Source: Alphaproteobacteria bacterium (GTDB lineage: Bacteria; Pseudomonadota; Alphaproteobacteria; UBA6615). Taken from it: a stretch of DNA of 6,601 nucleotides. Position numbers and translations under genes: made by a program. Of this stretch, positions 1 through 6,099 are shown piece by piece (positions within the stretch are counted from its first letter, which is position 1; each line of letters begins with the position of its first letter). The stretch is taken from the NCBI GenBank assembly GCA_029243445.1, contig JAQWSA010000033.1, positions 1 to 6,601 of the forward strand. The letters run 5' to 3'. The notes beneath the pieces were generated by a model. That model had not been told where the DNA came from. It was given only the letters and a program-made list of their open reading frames with translations, and made no database searches.

Positions 1-2123
1 GAACCTGTAAGTAGCTGACCAGATTTATCGTATACACAGCCTTCCAGCAATGCCTGTCCTATACCTTGGGCTAAGCCGCCCTGAACTTGTCCTTCGACGA
101 TCATAGGGTTGATCACTCTTCCAACGTCATCAACAGCGGTAAAATTATTAATAATTATCTCACCAGTTTCTGGGTCTACTTCGACTTCACATATATGACA
201 GCCAGCTGGGAAACTAAAGTTAAGTGGATCATAAAAAGCATTTTCATCGAGACCAGGCTCAATTTCTTCAATTGGATAATTATGGGGGACATAGGCTGCA
301 AGCGAAACTTCGGCAAACGTTAGTTCCCTGTCAGTGCCCGATATCTGAAAAACTCCGTCTTTAAACTCAACATCGGATTCTGAAGCTTCTAAGATATGCG
401 CTGCTATTTTTTTTGCTTTTTCAATTATTTTATTACAGGCGTTTAATATTGCAGGCCCGCCAACTGCCATTGATCTTGAGCCGTATGTGCCCATACCAAA
501 CTGTACTTCTCCAGTATCTCCATGACTTATTTCTATTTGATCTATTCCAATACCAAAACTTTCTGAAACTAATTGGGCAAAGGTAGTCTCGTGCCCTTGT
601 CCATGGTTGTGGGTTCCTGTGTAGACCGTAACAGAACCTGTGGGGTGAACACGTACTTGAGCGGATTCATATAGACCTGCTCTAGCGCCTAATGCACCTG
701 CGACAGCCGATGGTGCAATACCACATGCTTCAATATACGTAGATATACCAATACCTCTACATTTGCCTCTTAATTCTGATTCTGTTTTTCTATCTGCAAA
801 ACCTTCATAATCAGCTGACTTTAATGCAGTGTTAAAAGATGCTGGATAGTCACCGACATCATATTGAAGAGCAACGGGAGTTTGATATGGAAATTGATCC
901 GATTGAATCATATTTTTCTTACGAATTTCCACCGGATCTAAGCCAGTTTCAATTGCCGCTTTATTAACTAGCCTTTCAAGCAGATAAGTACACTCAGGCC
1001 TTCCTGCTCCGCGATAAGCATCTACTGGAACAGTGTTTGTAAAGACGGTCTTAACCTCGCAATATATATTAGGTGTGGTATAGACACCTGCCATAAGTGT
1101 TGCATATAGATATGTTGGAACGCTTGAACCAAAAGTTGATAGATAAGCTCCAACATTAGCTTTGGTGCTAACGCGTAGGCCTAAAAAATTACCACTTTTG
1201 TCTAGCGCTAAATCAGCACTAGTCTCATGATCACGTCCATGAGCATCAGTAATAAAAGATTCTGATCTTTCAGCAGTCCATTTTATGGGTTGTGAAACTT
1301 TTGCTGACGCCCAGGTGAGTATGGCTTCTTCTGCATAATGAAAGATTTTAGAACCAAATCCTCCACCAACATCATGGGATATTATCCGCAATTTGTGTTC
1401 GGGTATTTGCAAAACAAATGCCCCCATCAATAGTCGTATTACGTGAGGGTTTTGTGTTGTTGTGTTAAGCGTATACTTGCCAGTAGCTGAATTATATTCA
1501 GCAATAGCAGCGCGAGGTTCCATAGCGTTAGGAATAAGCCTATTATTTACTACTTCAATCGAAACAATATGTTCTGCTTCTGTGAATGCTAAATCTGTTG
1601 ACTCTTTATCTCCTATTTCCCAATCAAAACATATATTATTAGGTACATCATCATGAACAGGCGCTGAATTTTCGCTAAGAGAATCATTCATCATAATTGA
1701 TGCCTTCAAAATCTCATAGTCAACAGTTATTAGCTCAGATCCATCTCGGGCTTGTGCTTTTGTTTCGGCAATAACAATAGCAACCTGATCACCTACGTGG
1801 CGTACCTTTTCAAAAGCCATTGGTGGATGGGCCGGTTCACTCATGGGTGATCCGTCTTTATTATGTATTTGCCAGCCACATGGTATACTACCGACTTCGT
1901 CAGCTGCCATGTCAGCACCAGTAAAAATTGCAATTACTCCAGGTGCTTCTTTAGCTCTTCTAATGTCCACGCTTTTTATACAGGCATGTGCATGAGGTGA
2001 ACGTAATATCCACGCATATAGCTGACCAGGCTGATTAATGTCATCCGTATAATTTCCTCGTCCAGTTAAAAAACGTCTATCTTCAACTCTTTTAACTGAG
2101 ACACCGATGCCGGTCTCGCTCAT
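1..2123 (-). CDS. coxL: Aerobic CO dehydrogenase-family large (molybdopterin-binding) subunit, form II type, C-terminus cut by window edge
   Basis: This is the large subunit of a molybdenum hydroxylase of the xanthine dehydrogenase/CO dehydrogenase family, which carries the Mo-molybdopterin cofactor and the active site. I read the frame codon by codon from ATG at 2123-2121 to the left edge: 707 codons, no stop or frameshift. Full-length members have roughly 770-810 residues, so the last part, including the expected catalytic glutamate, is outside the window. Visible signatures are an N-terminal [19 protein letters not shown] segment, VGGGFGSK (residues 252-259), the active-site loop AYRGAGR (369-375) and [10 protein letters not shown] near residue 510. 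AYRGAGR is the form II version; form I CO oxidisers have AYxCSFR, whose Cys binds copper. CO oxidation is therefore not assured. An AAGGA ribosome site (2131-2135) precedes the ATG by 7 bases, and the gap to the coxS stop is 4 bases, indicating one transcript. Confidence 0.93.
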   Translation of the reverse strand, partial: MSETGIGVSVKRVEDRRFLTGRGNYTDDINQPGQLYAWILRSPHAHACIKSVDIRRAKEAPGVIAIFTGADMAADEVGSIPCGWQIHNKDGSPMSEPAHPPMAFEKVRHVGDQVAIVIAETKAQARDGSELITVDYEILKASIMMNDSLSENSAPVHDDVPNNICFDWEIGDKESTDLAFTEAEHIVSIEVVNNRLIPNAMEPRAAIAEYNSATGKYTLNTTTQNPHVIRLLMGAFVLQIPEHKLRIISHDVGGGFGSKIFHYAEEAILTWASAKVSQPIKWTAERSESFITDAHGRDHETSADLALDKSGNFLGLRVSTKANVGAYLSTFGSSVPTYLYATLMAGVYTTPNIYCEVKTVFTNTVPVDAYRGAGRPECTYLLERLVNKAAIETGLDPVEIRKKNMIQSDQFPYQTPVALQYDVGDYPASFNTALKSADYEGFADRKTESELRGKCRGIGISTYIEACGIAPSAVAGALGARAGLYESAQVRVHPTGSVTVYTGTHNHGQGHETTFAQLVSESFGIGIDQIEISHGDTGEVQFGMGTYGSRSMAVGGPAILNACNKIIEKAKKIAAHILEASESDVEFKDGVFQISGTDRELTFAEVSLAAYVPHNYPIEEIEPGLDENAFYDPLNFSFPAGCHICEVEVDPETGEIIINNFTAVDDVGRVINPMIVEGQVQGGLAQGIGQALLEGCVYDKSGQLLTG

Positions 2124-2127
2124 TGTT

Positions 2128-2595
2128 CTATCCTTGCATTGCTTTTGCACCGGCTAAAATAGATTTCACGATATTATGATAGCCAGTGCAGCGGCAGAGG
2201 TTTCCCTCAAGCCATTCGCGGACTTCTTGTTCGCTTGGATTATGATTAGTACGCACTAGGTCAATAGCACTCATAACCATACCTGGGGTACAAAAACCAC
2301 ATTGTAGACCATGATTATCTCTGAATGCTTCTTGCATAGGATGCAAAGTATCACCTTCTGCTAGACCTTCTATAGTAGAAACGTCTGAACCTTCGGCTTG
2401 CATTGCTAGCATTGTACAAGATTTTGCAGATTCACCATTCACGTGAACTACACAAGCTCCACACTGGCTTGTATCACATCCTACGTGAGTACCTGTTAGA
2501 CCAAGATTCTCTCTTAGATACTGAACTAGTAGGGTTCGTGGTTCAACTTCTGACGAAACAGATTTTCCGTTTACCGTCATTGAAACTGTGGGCAT
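2128..2595 (-). CDS. coxS: Aerobic CO dehydrogenase-family small subunit (two [2Fe-2S] clusters)
   Basis: This is the iron-sulfur subunit that passes electrons from the Mo site of CoxL to the FAD subunit. It has 155 residues, normal for CoxS. The N-terminal plant-ferredoxin-like domain has Cys40, Cys45 and Cys48 in CDTSQCGAC plus Cys60. The C-terminal helical domain has Cys99 and Cys102 in CGFCTPGM plus Cys134 and Cys136 in [10 protein letters not shown]. All eight cluster ligands are present. I start at the ATG at 2595-2593 because GGAGGA (2601-2606) lies 5 bases upstream and the peptide [10 protein letters not shown] matches where family members begin. The frame stays open upstream to a TTG at 2667, but that would add 24 residues without family resemblance and bury the ribosome site. 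The gene is followed after 4 bases by coxL. Confidence 0.95.
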   Translation of the reverse strand: MPTVSMTVNGKSVSSEVEPRTLLVQYLRENLGLTGTHVGCDTSQCGACVVHVNGESAKSCTMLAMQAEGSDVSTIEGLAEGDTLHPMQEAFRDNHGLQCGFCTPGMVMSAIDLVRTNHNPSEQEVREWLEGNLCRCTGYHNIVKSILAGAKAMQG

Positions 2596-2600
2596 ATTCT

Positions 2601-2606
2601 TCCTCC
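2601..2606 (-). promoter_or_regulatory. Ribosome binding site that fixes the coxS start
   Basis: GGAGGA on the minus strand lies 5 bases before the ATG at 2595. It supports this ATG over the upstream in-frame TTG (2667) and the ATG pair near 2630, which would place the site inside the coding region. Confidence 0.8.
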
Positions 2607-2639
2607 GTCTAGTCGGGTCGCCCCGCATCATTTCTTTCC

Positions 2640-2667
2640 AAAATATAAAATGTTCCGGAAAGATCAA
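2640..2667 (-). promoter_or_regulatory. Possible promoter upstream of coxS
   Basis: On the minus strand TTGATC (2667-2662) is followed after 16 bases by TATTTT (2645-2640); an overlapping TATATT is at 2647-2642. Each matches the sigma-70 consensus only moderately in AT-rich DNA. If used, coxS would have a leader of roughly 35-40 bases. This is a pattern match only. Confidence 0.22.
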
Positions 2668-2743
2668 TTCATGAATTTAAAGTTTCTTATTGATAGCCTC
2701 TGACGTCAAGGTGTTATCGAAGATTTTAATCTATGATTTATAA

Positions 2744-2767
2744 TAATAATAATAATTATTATTATTA
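2744..2767. repeat. 24-bp perfect AT-only palindrome, (TAA)4 followed by (TTA)4
   Basis: Positions 2744-2755 are four TAA units and 2756-2767 are their exact reverse complement, four TTA units. One more TAA precedes at 2741-2743. It begins 1 base after the coxG stop codon (2771-2769) in the direction of transcription. RNA copied from it could fold into an A-U-only hairpin, which is weak and has no GC core. An RNA processing site, a weak pause or a slippage-prone microsatellite are all possible. The structure is certain; the function is not known. Confidence 0.7.
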
Positions 2768-2768
2768 A

Positions 2769-3356
2769 CTAGCTATACGTTATGGCTAATAATACTACTG
2801 CTAATACGATTAGGCCCCCAATCCATGTTCCCATGCCTATTAAAGGCCGACCTAATTCATTTATGTTATTTGTTTTTATATTATCTGATTTAATATTATT
2901 AGTATCGGTGGAAGAACTATCAGAAACAATATCAGCAAAATTAGTAAAAAATTCTCCTGCTAATTTTTTAGCTGTACCATCAATTAGTCGAGCCCCCAGC
3001 TGCGCAAGTTTTCCGCCTACGGTTGCATCAACGCTATAAATCAATATTGTGGAATTTCCATCAGATTGAAGACTAACGTTTGCACCACCTTTTGCGAAAC
3101 CTGCGGCACCCCCTTTACCCTCTCCACTTATACGGTAGCTATTGGGTGGATTGAGATCTGATAATGTTACTTCGCCAGTAAATTTAGCTTTAACAGGACC
3201 AACTTTTGCAACTACTGTAGCCGTCATTTCTGTTTCAGAAAGTCTATTAATCTCTTCACAGCCGGGAATAGATTGTTTAAGAATTTCTGTATCATTTAAC
3301 GCTGACCACACTTTTTCGCGGGAGGCTTCTATCCGATATTCGCCATTCATTTCCAT
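2769..3356 (-). CDS. coxG: CoxG, SRPBCC-fold membrane-anchored accessory protein of CO dehydrogenase
   Basis: CoxG proteins (carbon monoxide dehydrogenase subunit G family) have an SRPBCC/START-like fold and a C-terminal membrane anchor. In known systems they recruit the enzyme to the inner face of the cytoplasmic membrane and help pass electrons to quinone. The 195-residue protein shows family segments: IPGCE (30-34), KVGPVKAKFTGEV (51-63), a glycine-rich GEGKGGAAGFAKGG (78-91) and VGGKLAQLGARLIDGTAKK (113-131). A polar Asn/Ser/Thr/Asp-rich linker (about 145-168) follows, then one hydrophobic helix (about 172-193) ending the protein. The start at ATG 3356-3354 is supported by AAAGGTGA (3363-3370) 6 bases upstream; a second Met two codons later is possible. 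It precedes coxS by 173 bases, with the same orientation. Its presence favours a membrane-coupled oxidoreductase, though CoxG-like proteins also occur with other Mo hydroxylases. Confidence 0.88.
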   Translation of the reverse strand: MEMNGEYRIEASREKVWSALNDTEILKQSIPGCEEINRLSETEMTATVVAKVGPVKAKFTGEVTLSDLNPPNSYRISGEGKGGAAGFAKGGANVSLQSDGNSTILIYSVDATVGGKLAQLGARLIDGTAKKLAGEFFTNFADIVSDSSSTDTNNIKSDNIKTNNINELGRPLIGMGTWIGGLIVLAVVLLAITYS

Positions 3357-3396
3357 GGCGGTTCACCTTTCAAAATAGGGTTAATTAGACTAACTG

Positions 3397-3425
3397 AACA
3401 TAGTGATACAATTACAATCCAGCAA
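3397..3425 (-). promoter_or_regulatory. Possible coxG promoter
   Basis: On the minus strand TTGCTG (3425-3420) and TATGTT (3402-3397) are separated by 17 bases. They match the sigma-70 hexamers at 3 and 4 of 6 positions. The spacing and position, about 40 bases upstream of the coxG ATG, are suitable, but the match is weak. The inverted repeat at 3439-3468 would lie just upstream of the -35 element. Confidence 0.22.
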
Positions 3426-3438
3426 GGTTATTTGGCCA

Positions 3439-3468
3439 TAACACGTCTATTTGATTATAGACGTGTTA
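3439..3468. promoter_or_regulatory. Perfect 12-bp inverted repeat with 6-base loop; candidate operator or RNA hairpin
   Basis: TAACACGTCTAT (3439-3450) and its exact reverse complement (3457-3468) flank TTGATT. It lies 82 bases upstream of the coxG ATG and 187 bases upstream of the mnhE GTG. Neither strand has a U-tract after the stem, so an intrinsic terminator is unlikely. A binding site for a dimeric regulator controlling one or both clusters is the simplest reading. No regulator gene is in the window. Confidence 0.5.
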
Positions 3469-3587
3469 ATAACTATTGAACTATGCTTGATATCTATCTT
3501 ATTTCAAATAAAATGATAGTAATATTTTAAAATTAATTTTATGTCTGCGACAAATTTGATTTCATGTTTAGATAATTATTGATTTAA

Positions 3588-3593
3588 TATAAT
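3588..3593 (+). promoter_or_regulatory. Possible -10 element of the mnh operon
   Basis: TATAAT at 3588-3593 is an exact -10 hexamer about 63 bases upstream of the mnhE start, but no convincing -35 lies 16-18 bases upstream. TATACT at 3619-3624 is an alternative. In DNA this AT-rich such matches arise by chance. Confidence 0.22.
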
Positions 3594-3655
3594 TAGGTAA
3601 ACATAAAAATAACTTATGTATACTACTTAGTTATATCGTAGTTTGAGGAAACCTA

Positions 3656-4138
3656 GTGATTTATTTTTTTAGTGCTGTAGTTATCACTTATTTATTTTGG
3701 ATAGTATTGTCAGGACATTATACCCTTGTATTGATGACAATAGGAGGAATCTCCTCACTAGCTGTAGTTATAATAGCCAGCCGTATGGCAGCCATAGATA
3801 GAGAAGGGCATCCTATCTATCTATTAATAAGGGCTGGATGGTACTGGCCCTGGCTAATATGGCAAATTATAAAATCTGGTCTTAATGTATCTCGTATAAT
3901 TTTGTCACGTTCATTGCCAATTAGCCCAACTATGATAAATGTTAAAGCTAACCAGAAAACTGTGGTTGGCATTGTTACCTATGCTAACTCAATTACATTA
4001 ACTCCTGGCACTATATCAGTTGAAATAGAAGATAATGACATTACGGTTCATGCCATAACTCATGAAGGTGCATTAGATGTAGCTGCTGGCGAAATGGACC
4101 GAATGGTTTCTAAATTTGAGGGTCTTTCATCGGCATGA
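3656..4138 (+). CDS. mnhE: Na+/H+ antiporter subunit E (MnhE/MrpE family)
   Basis: This is a small subunit of the multi-subunit Mrp-type cation/proton antiporter in the cytoplasmic membrane, where subunits E, F and G associate with the larger proton-pumping subunits. The 160-residue length is typical. Hydrophobic segments cover about residues 3-19 and 22-41, followed by an aromatic-rich amphipathic stretch (about 56-84). A soluble C-terminal domain contains the family signature ANSITLTPGT (110-119) and a VHAI segment (131-134). The start is GTG at 3656, chosen because GAGGAA (3645-3650) lies 5 bases upstream and the hydrophobic N-terminus begins there. The stop overlaps the next start by four bases (ATGA at 4135-4138), implying translational coupling. 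It is the first gene of the plus-strand operon. Confidence 0.93.
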   Translation: MIYFFSAVVITYLFWIVLSGHYTLVLMTIGGISSLAVVIIASRMAAIDREGHPIYLLIRAGWYWPWLIWQIIKSGLNVSRIILSRSLPISPTMINVKANQKTVVGIVTYANSITLTPGTISVEIEDNDITVHAITHEGALDVAAGEMDRMVSKFEGLSSA

Positions 4139-4389
4139 TGTTTACTGTCGCTTTAATTGCAGTCTTAATTAGCTTAGTTTTAGCTATGGTTAGGGCAATA
4201 ATTGGCCCAACTATGTTTGATATTGTTCTGGCTGTTAATTCAACGGCTACGCTAGCAGTTCTATCTCTGGCATTAATAGGTTTTGTGACCGGACGCCCAG
4301 AGTTTCTAGATATTGCAATATTATATACATTATTAAACCTTATAGGCACTCTAGCAGTCCTTAGATATTTTCACCCTAACGAAAATTAA
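4135..4389 (+). CDS. mnhF: Na+/H+ antiporter subunit F (MnhF/MrpF family)
   Basis: This is an 84-residue membrane protein of the Mrp antiporter with about three transmembrane helices (roughly 3-20, 33-51 and 57-78). Family features are RAIIGPTMFD (20-29) between helices 1 and 2 and PEFLDIAILYTLLNLIG (55-71), with the acidic residue Asp60 in the third helix. Length and topology are normal for the family. The start ATG overlaps the mnhE stop in ATGA; the adjacent ATG at 4138 could equally be used and would only remove one Met. The next gene begins 3 bases after the stop. Confidence 0.93.
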   Translation: MMFTVALIAVLISLVLAMVRAIIGPTMFDIVLAVNSTATLAVLSLALIGFVTGRPEFLDIAILYTLLNLIGTLAVLRYFHPNEN

Positions 4390-4392
4390 ATT

Positions 4393-4734
4393 ATGGAAGT
4401 TATTATAAATCTATTGAGTTGGTTGTTTTTACTCTCGGGTGGTTTTTTTTGTATTACTGGGATGATTGGCTTGATACGTTTGCCTGATCTTTTTACTAGG
4501 CTTCATGGTGCATCAGTTACTGATACTCTTGGAGCAGGATTTATAGTAATTGGATTGATTTTGCAGTCGGGTTTCACATTAGTAACCGCGAAGCTTATAA
4601 TTATTATGGGTTTAATACTCTTAACTAGTCCAGTCGCAACGCATGCGCTAGCGCAAGCGGCTTTGCATGCGGGTATTTTACCAAAACTAGATAATGACGA
4701 AACTGACGGCCATATTGCGGGGGAGGATGAATAA
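4393..4734 (+). CDS. mnhG: Na+/H+ antiporter subunit G (MnhG/MrpG family)
   Basis: This is a 113-residue Mrp antiporter membrane subunit with three predicted helices (about 5-28, 45-60 and 64-80). Clear family signatures are LIRLPDLFTRLHGAS (27-41), followed by TDTLG (43-47), and LTSPVATHALAQAAL (77-91). The C-terminal tail (about 97-113) is acidic. No good Shine-Dalgarno precedes the ATG at 4393; the mnhF stop is only 3 bases upstream, so translation is probably coupled to mnhF. The end of this gene contains the GGGGGAGG (4719-4726) that serves the next gene. Its TAA stop (4732-4734) shares its last base with the proposed start of that gene. Confidence 0.93.
   Translation: MEVIINLLSWLFLLSGGFFCITGMIGLIRLPDLFTRLHGASVTDTLGAGFIVIGLILQSGFTLVTAKLIIIMGLILLTSPVATHALAQAALHAGILPKLDNDETDGHIAGEDE
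4719..4726 (+). promoter_or_regulatory. Strong ribosome binding site pointing to an ATC start at 4734
   Basis: GGGGGAGG lies inside the end of mnhG. Seven bases separate it from the ATC at 4734-4736, ideal spacing. The only ATG at similar spacing (4727) is in a different frame and gives an eight-codon frame with no product. The next in-frame ATG is at 4767, 40 bases away, with no ribosome site of its own. Confidence 0.7.
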
Positions 4735-5303
4735 TCGAACTCGTAACTGATACAGTACTACTACTGATGATGATTGTTGCCGTTTATGGAATTATTCGCG
4801 CTCGTAACTTATTTGTTGTGGTAATGCTTAGTGGTATTTATAGCTTTTTGATGGCTACTGTAATGGTAGTACTCGATGCAGTAGATGTGGCAATGACTGA
4901 AGCAGCTGTTGGAGCTGGTATGTCTACTGTTTTAATGCTGGCAGTCTTAGGTTTAGTTAAGTCAAGGGAAGCACCCCTCAGACATAGTCCTATACTTCCA
5001 ATTATAGTATGTTTTCTTACAGGTGGTATGCTTATTTATGGAACAGTTTCTTTGCCGCCATTTGGCCATATTGATAATCCACAGAATCAACATGTGGCGC
5101 CTTATTATTTAGAAAACTCTGTTTCTGAAACCGGCTCCCCTAATGTTGTTACCGCTGTTCTCGCAAGTTATCGAGGTTATGACACGCTTGGCGAAACCAC
5201 AGTAATTTTTACTGGAGGAATTGGTGTGTTGGTTTTACTTAGTGGGACTATGAGACGGCGTCGTAAGTCCGATGATGATCAAAAAAAGGAATTAATTGGA
5301 TGA
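4734..5303 (+). CDS. MrpA C-terminal-like subunit (DUF4040/MbhD plus MbhE-like domain) of the antiporter, probable ATC start
   Basis: This protein corresponds to the C-terminal part of MrpA, equivalent to MbhD and MbhE of archaeal membrane hydrogenases; such proteins are often annotated as antiporter subunit B or DUF4040 protein. With the proposed start it has 189 residues. The first half has about three helices and the MbhD-like segment DAVDVAMTEAAVGAG (48-62). The second half has a helix (about 87-104) and the MbhE-like NVVTAVLASYRGYDTLGE (137-154), followed by a last helix and a basic/acidic tail. The frame opens after a TGA at 4728. The in-frame residues from 4734 read (M)ELVTDTVLLL, which resembles the usual N-terminus and completes the first helix. 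GGGGGAGG sits 7 bases upstream. The first in-frame ATG (4767) would remove 11 residues and has no ribosome site. Function is confident; the start codon is inferred. Confidence 0.85.
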   Translation: MELVTDTVLLLMMIVAVYGIIRARNLFVVVMLSGIYSFLMATVMVVLDAVDVAMTEAAVGAGMSTVLMLAVLGLVKSREAPLRHSPILPIIVCFLTGGMLIYGTVSLPPFGHIDNPQNQHVAPYYLENSVSETGSPNVVTAVLASYRGYDTLGETTVIFTGGIGVLVLLSGTMRRRRKSDDDQKKELIG

Positions 5304-5749
5304 TGCAGGATACCATCATTCTGAGGGTAGTGGTAAAGTTATTATTACCGGCCATTTTGATCTTTGCGCTTTATGTGCAGTTTCACGGAGACTATGGACC
5401 TGGTGGTGGCTTCCAAGCTGGTGTAGCTGCCGCTGCTGCTGTAATTTTATATGGTTTAGTATTTGGAGTAACAGCAGCTCGTAAGGTTGTGCCTCAAGGA
5501 ATATTACTTGCATTAATACCTCTAGGTGTTTTGATATTTGCAGGAACAGGAATTTGCAGCCTGTTACTTGGCGCAAATTATCTGGATTATTCTCCATTTG
5601 GTAGCTACCCGAAAGCCGGACAACATCTAGGTATTCTAATCGTTGAGGTGGGCGTATTTGTTACTGTGTCATCAACAATGCTAGCTATATTTTATGCCTT
5701 TGGAGGAAGAGCTGAAGATGCCTTAGCTAGTGAGGAAGATTACGAATGA
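5300..5749 (+). CDS. mnhB: Na+/H+ antiporter subunit B (MnhB/MrpB family)
   Basis: This is a 149-residue integral membrane subunit of the Mrp antiporter, equivalent to MbhF. Four helices are expected (about 8-26, 37-60, 67-90 and 108-133). The diagnostic motif FHGDYGPGGGFQAG is at residues 28-41, after the first helix. The C-terminal tail is acidic (EDALASEEDYE). The start ATG overlaps the stop of the preceding gene in ATGA (5300-5303), with AGGA (5287-5290) 9 bases upstream; the second ATG at 5303 is an equivalent alternative. The end overlaps mnhC by four bases in the same way. Confidence 0.94.
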   Translation: MMQDTIILRVVVKLLLPAILIFALYVQFHGDYGPGGGFQAGVAAAAAVILYGLVFGVTAARKVVPQGILLALIPLGVLIFAGTGICSLLLGANYLDYSPFGSYPKAGQHLGILIVEVGVFVTVSSTMLAIFYAFGGRAEDALASEEDYE

Positions 5750-6099
5750 CTGAAATACTAGCTAATATAAATTATTGGGTAACAATAGTTTTAATGATTG
5801 CTGGACTATATATTGTTGCTGCACATGGAAATATGATTAAAAAGCTTGTGGGTCTAGGTATCTTTCAGACTTCTGTATATCTCCTTTTTCTTTCCCCGGG
5901 TAAAATTTTAGGAGGAACGGCACCAATTATATCTGAAGATTTTAATTTATACTCTAATCCTCTGCCTCACGTACTAATATTGACTGCTATAGTAGTTGGA
6001 GTGGCTACTATTGCCTTAGGTATGGCTCTTGTTGTTCGAATTCATGAAGCATATGGAACAATAGAAGACGATGAAGTTCATGATATGGAGAGGGAATAG
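5746..6099 (+). CDS. mnhC: Na+/H+ antiporter subunit C (MnhC/MrpC, NuoK-like)
   Basis: This is a 117-residue subunit homologous to NuoK of complex I and to MbhG. Three helices are seen (about 10-27, 33-50 and 74-98). Family signatures are AAHGNMIKKLVGLGIFQ (25-41) and PLPHVLILTAIVVGVAT (72-88). The tail after residue 100 is charged and acidic. The start overlaps the mnhB stop (ATGA, 5746-5749). AGGAAG within the end of mnhB, near 5733-5738, may serve as ribosome site. The stop TAG (6097-6099) shares its last base with the likely GTG start of mnhD. Confidence 0.94.
   Translation: MTEILANINYWVTIVLMIAGLYIVAAHGNMIKKLVGLGIFQTSVYLLFLSPGKILGGTAPIISEDFNLYSNPLPHVLILTAIVVGVATIALGMALVVRIHEAYGTIEDDEVHDMERE

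Larger units (their letters stand above)
2596..2768. other. coxG-coxS intergenic gap, palindrome-rich
   Basis: This 173-base non-coding stretch is long for neighbours in one operon. It contains a 24-bp perfect palindrome next to the coxG stop (2744-2767), TGACGTCA (2701-2708), AATTCATGAATT (2666-2677) and TTCCGGAA (2653-2660). It ends in the coxS ribosome site. This suggests that coxS-coxL may be transcribed or processed separately from coxG. No additional gene is seen. Confidence 0.6.
3357..3655. other. Divergent intergenic region between coxG and the mnh operon
   Basis: This 299-base region separates the two divergent clusters and should carry the promoters of both. It is very AT-rich, especially 3470-3640. 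It contains the coxG ribosome site (3363-3370), a perfect inverted repeat (3439-3468), candidate promoter hexamers for each direction and the mnhE ribosome site (3645-3650). I see no open reading frame of note, tRNA or riboswitch-like conserved element. Confidence 0.75.

Noticed and set aside
87..323. Open frame on the plus strand, 78 codons
   Set aside because: It lies wholly inside coxL on the opposite strand, and its peptide resembles no family.
1462..1656. Open frame on the plus strand, 64 codons
   Set aside because: It is antisense to the intact coxL frame, which carries clear family motifs on both sides.
2403..2612. Open frame on the plus strand opposite coxS
   Set aside because: The coxS frame on the other strand has all eight cluster cysteines; this one is its antisense shadow.
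2596..2667. N-terminal extension of CoxS from an in-frame TTG at 2667
   Set aside because: The 24 extra residues are not part of the family, and the strong GGAGGA at 2601-2606 fits the ATG at 2595.
2782..3378. Two plus-strand open frames (2782-3039 and 3142-3378) opposite coxG
   Set aside because: Both are antisense to a recognisable CoxG with its own ribosome site.
3439..3468. The inverted repeat as a Rho-independent terminator
   Set aside because: No T-run follows the stem on either strand, and it lies upstream of both divergent clusters, where a terminator would not be needed.
3494..3519. Imperfect inverted repeat CTATC...GATAG around TTATTTCAAATAA
   Set aside because: It is AT-rich, with interrupted stems of unequal length; such pairings are expected by chance in this composition.
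4110..4349. Minus-strand open frame opposite mnhF
   Set aside because: It overlaps the well-supported mnhF and has no family features.
4645..4654. GCGCTAGCGC palindrome inside mnhG
   Set aside because: It falls in conserved coding sequence (ALAQAAL region), so codon choice explains it without a regulatory role.
5296..5597. Open frames at 5296-5484 (plus) and 5316-5597 (minus) within mnhB
   Set aside because: Both are out of frame with mnhB, which has the FHGDYGPGGGFQAG signature; their low-complexity Cys/Trp- or Gln/Leu-rich peptides are typical of shadow frames.
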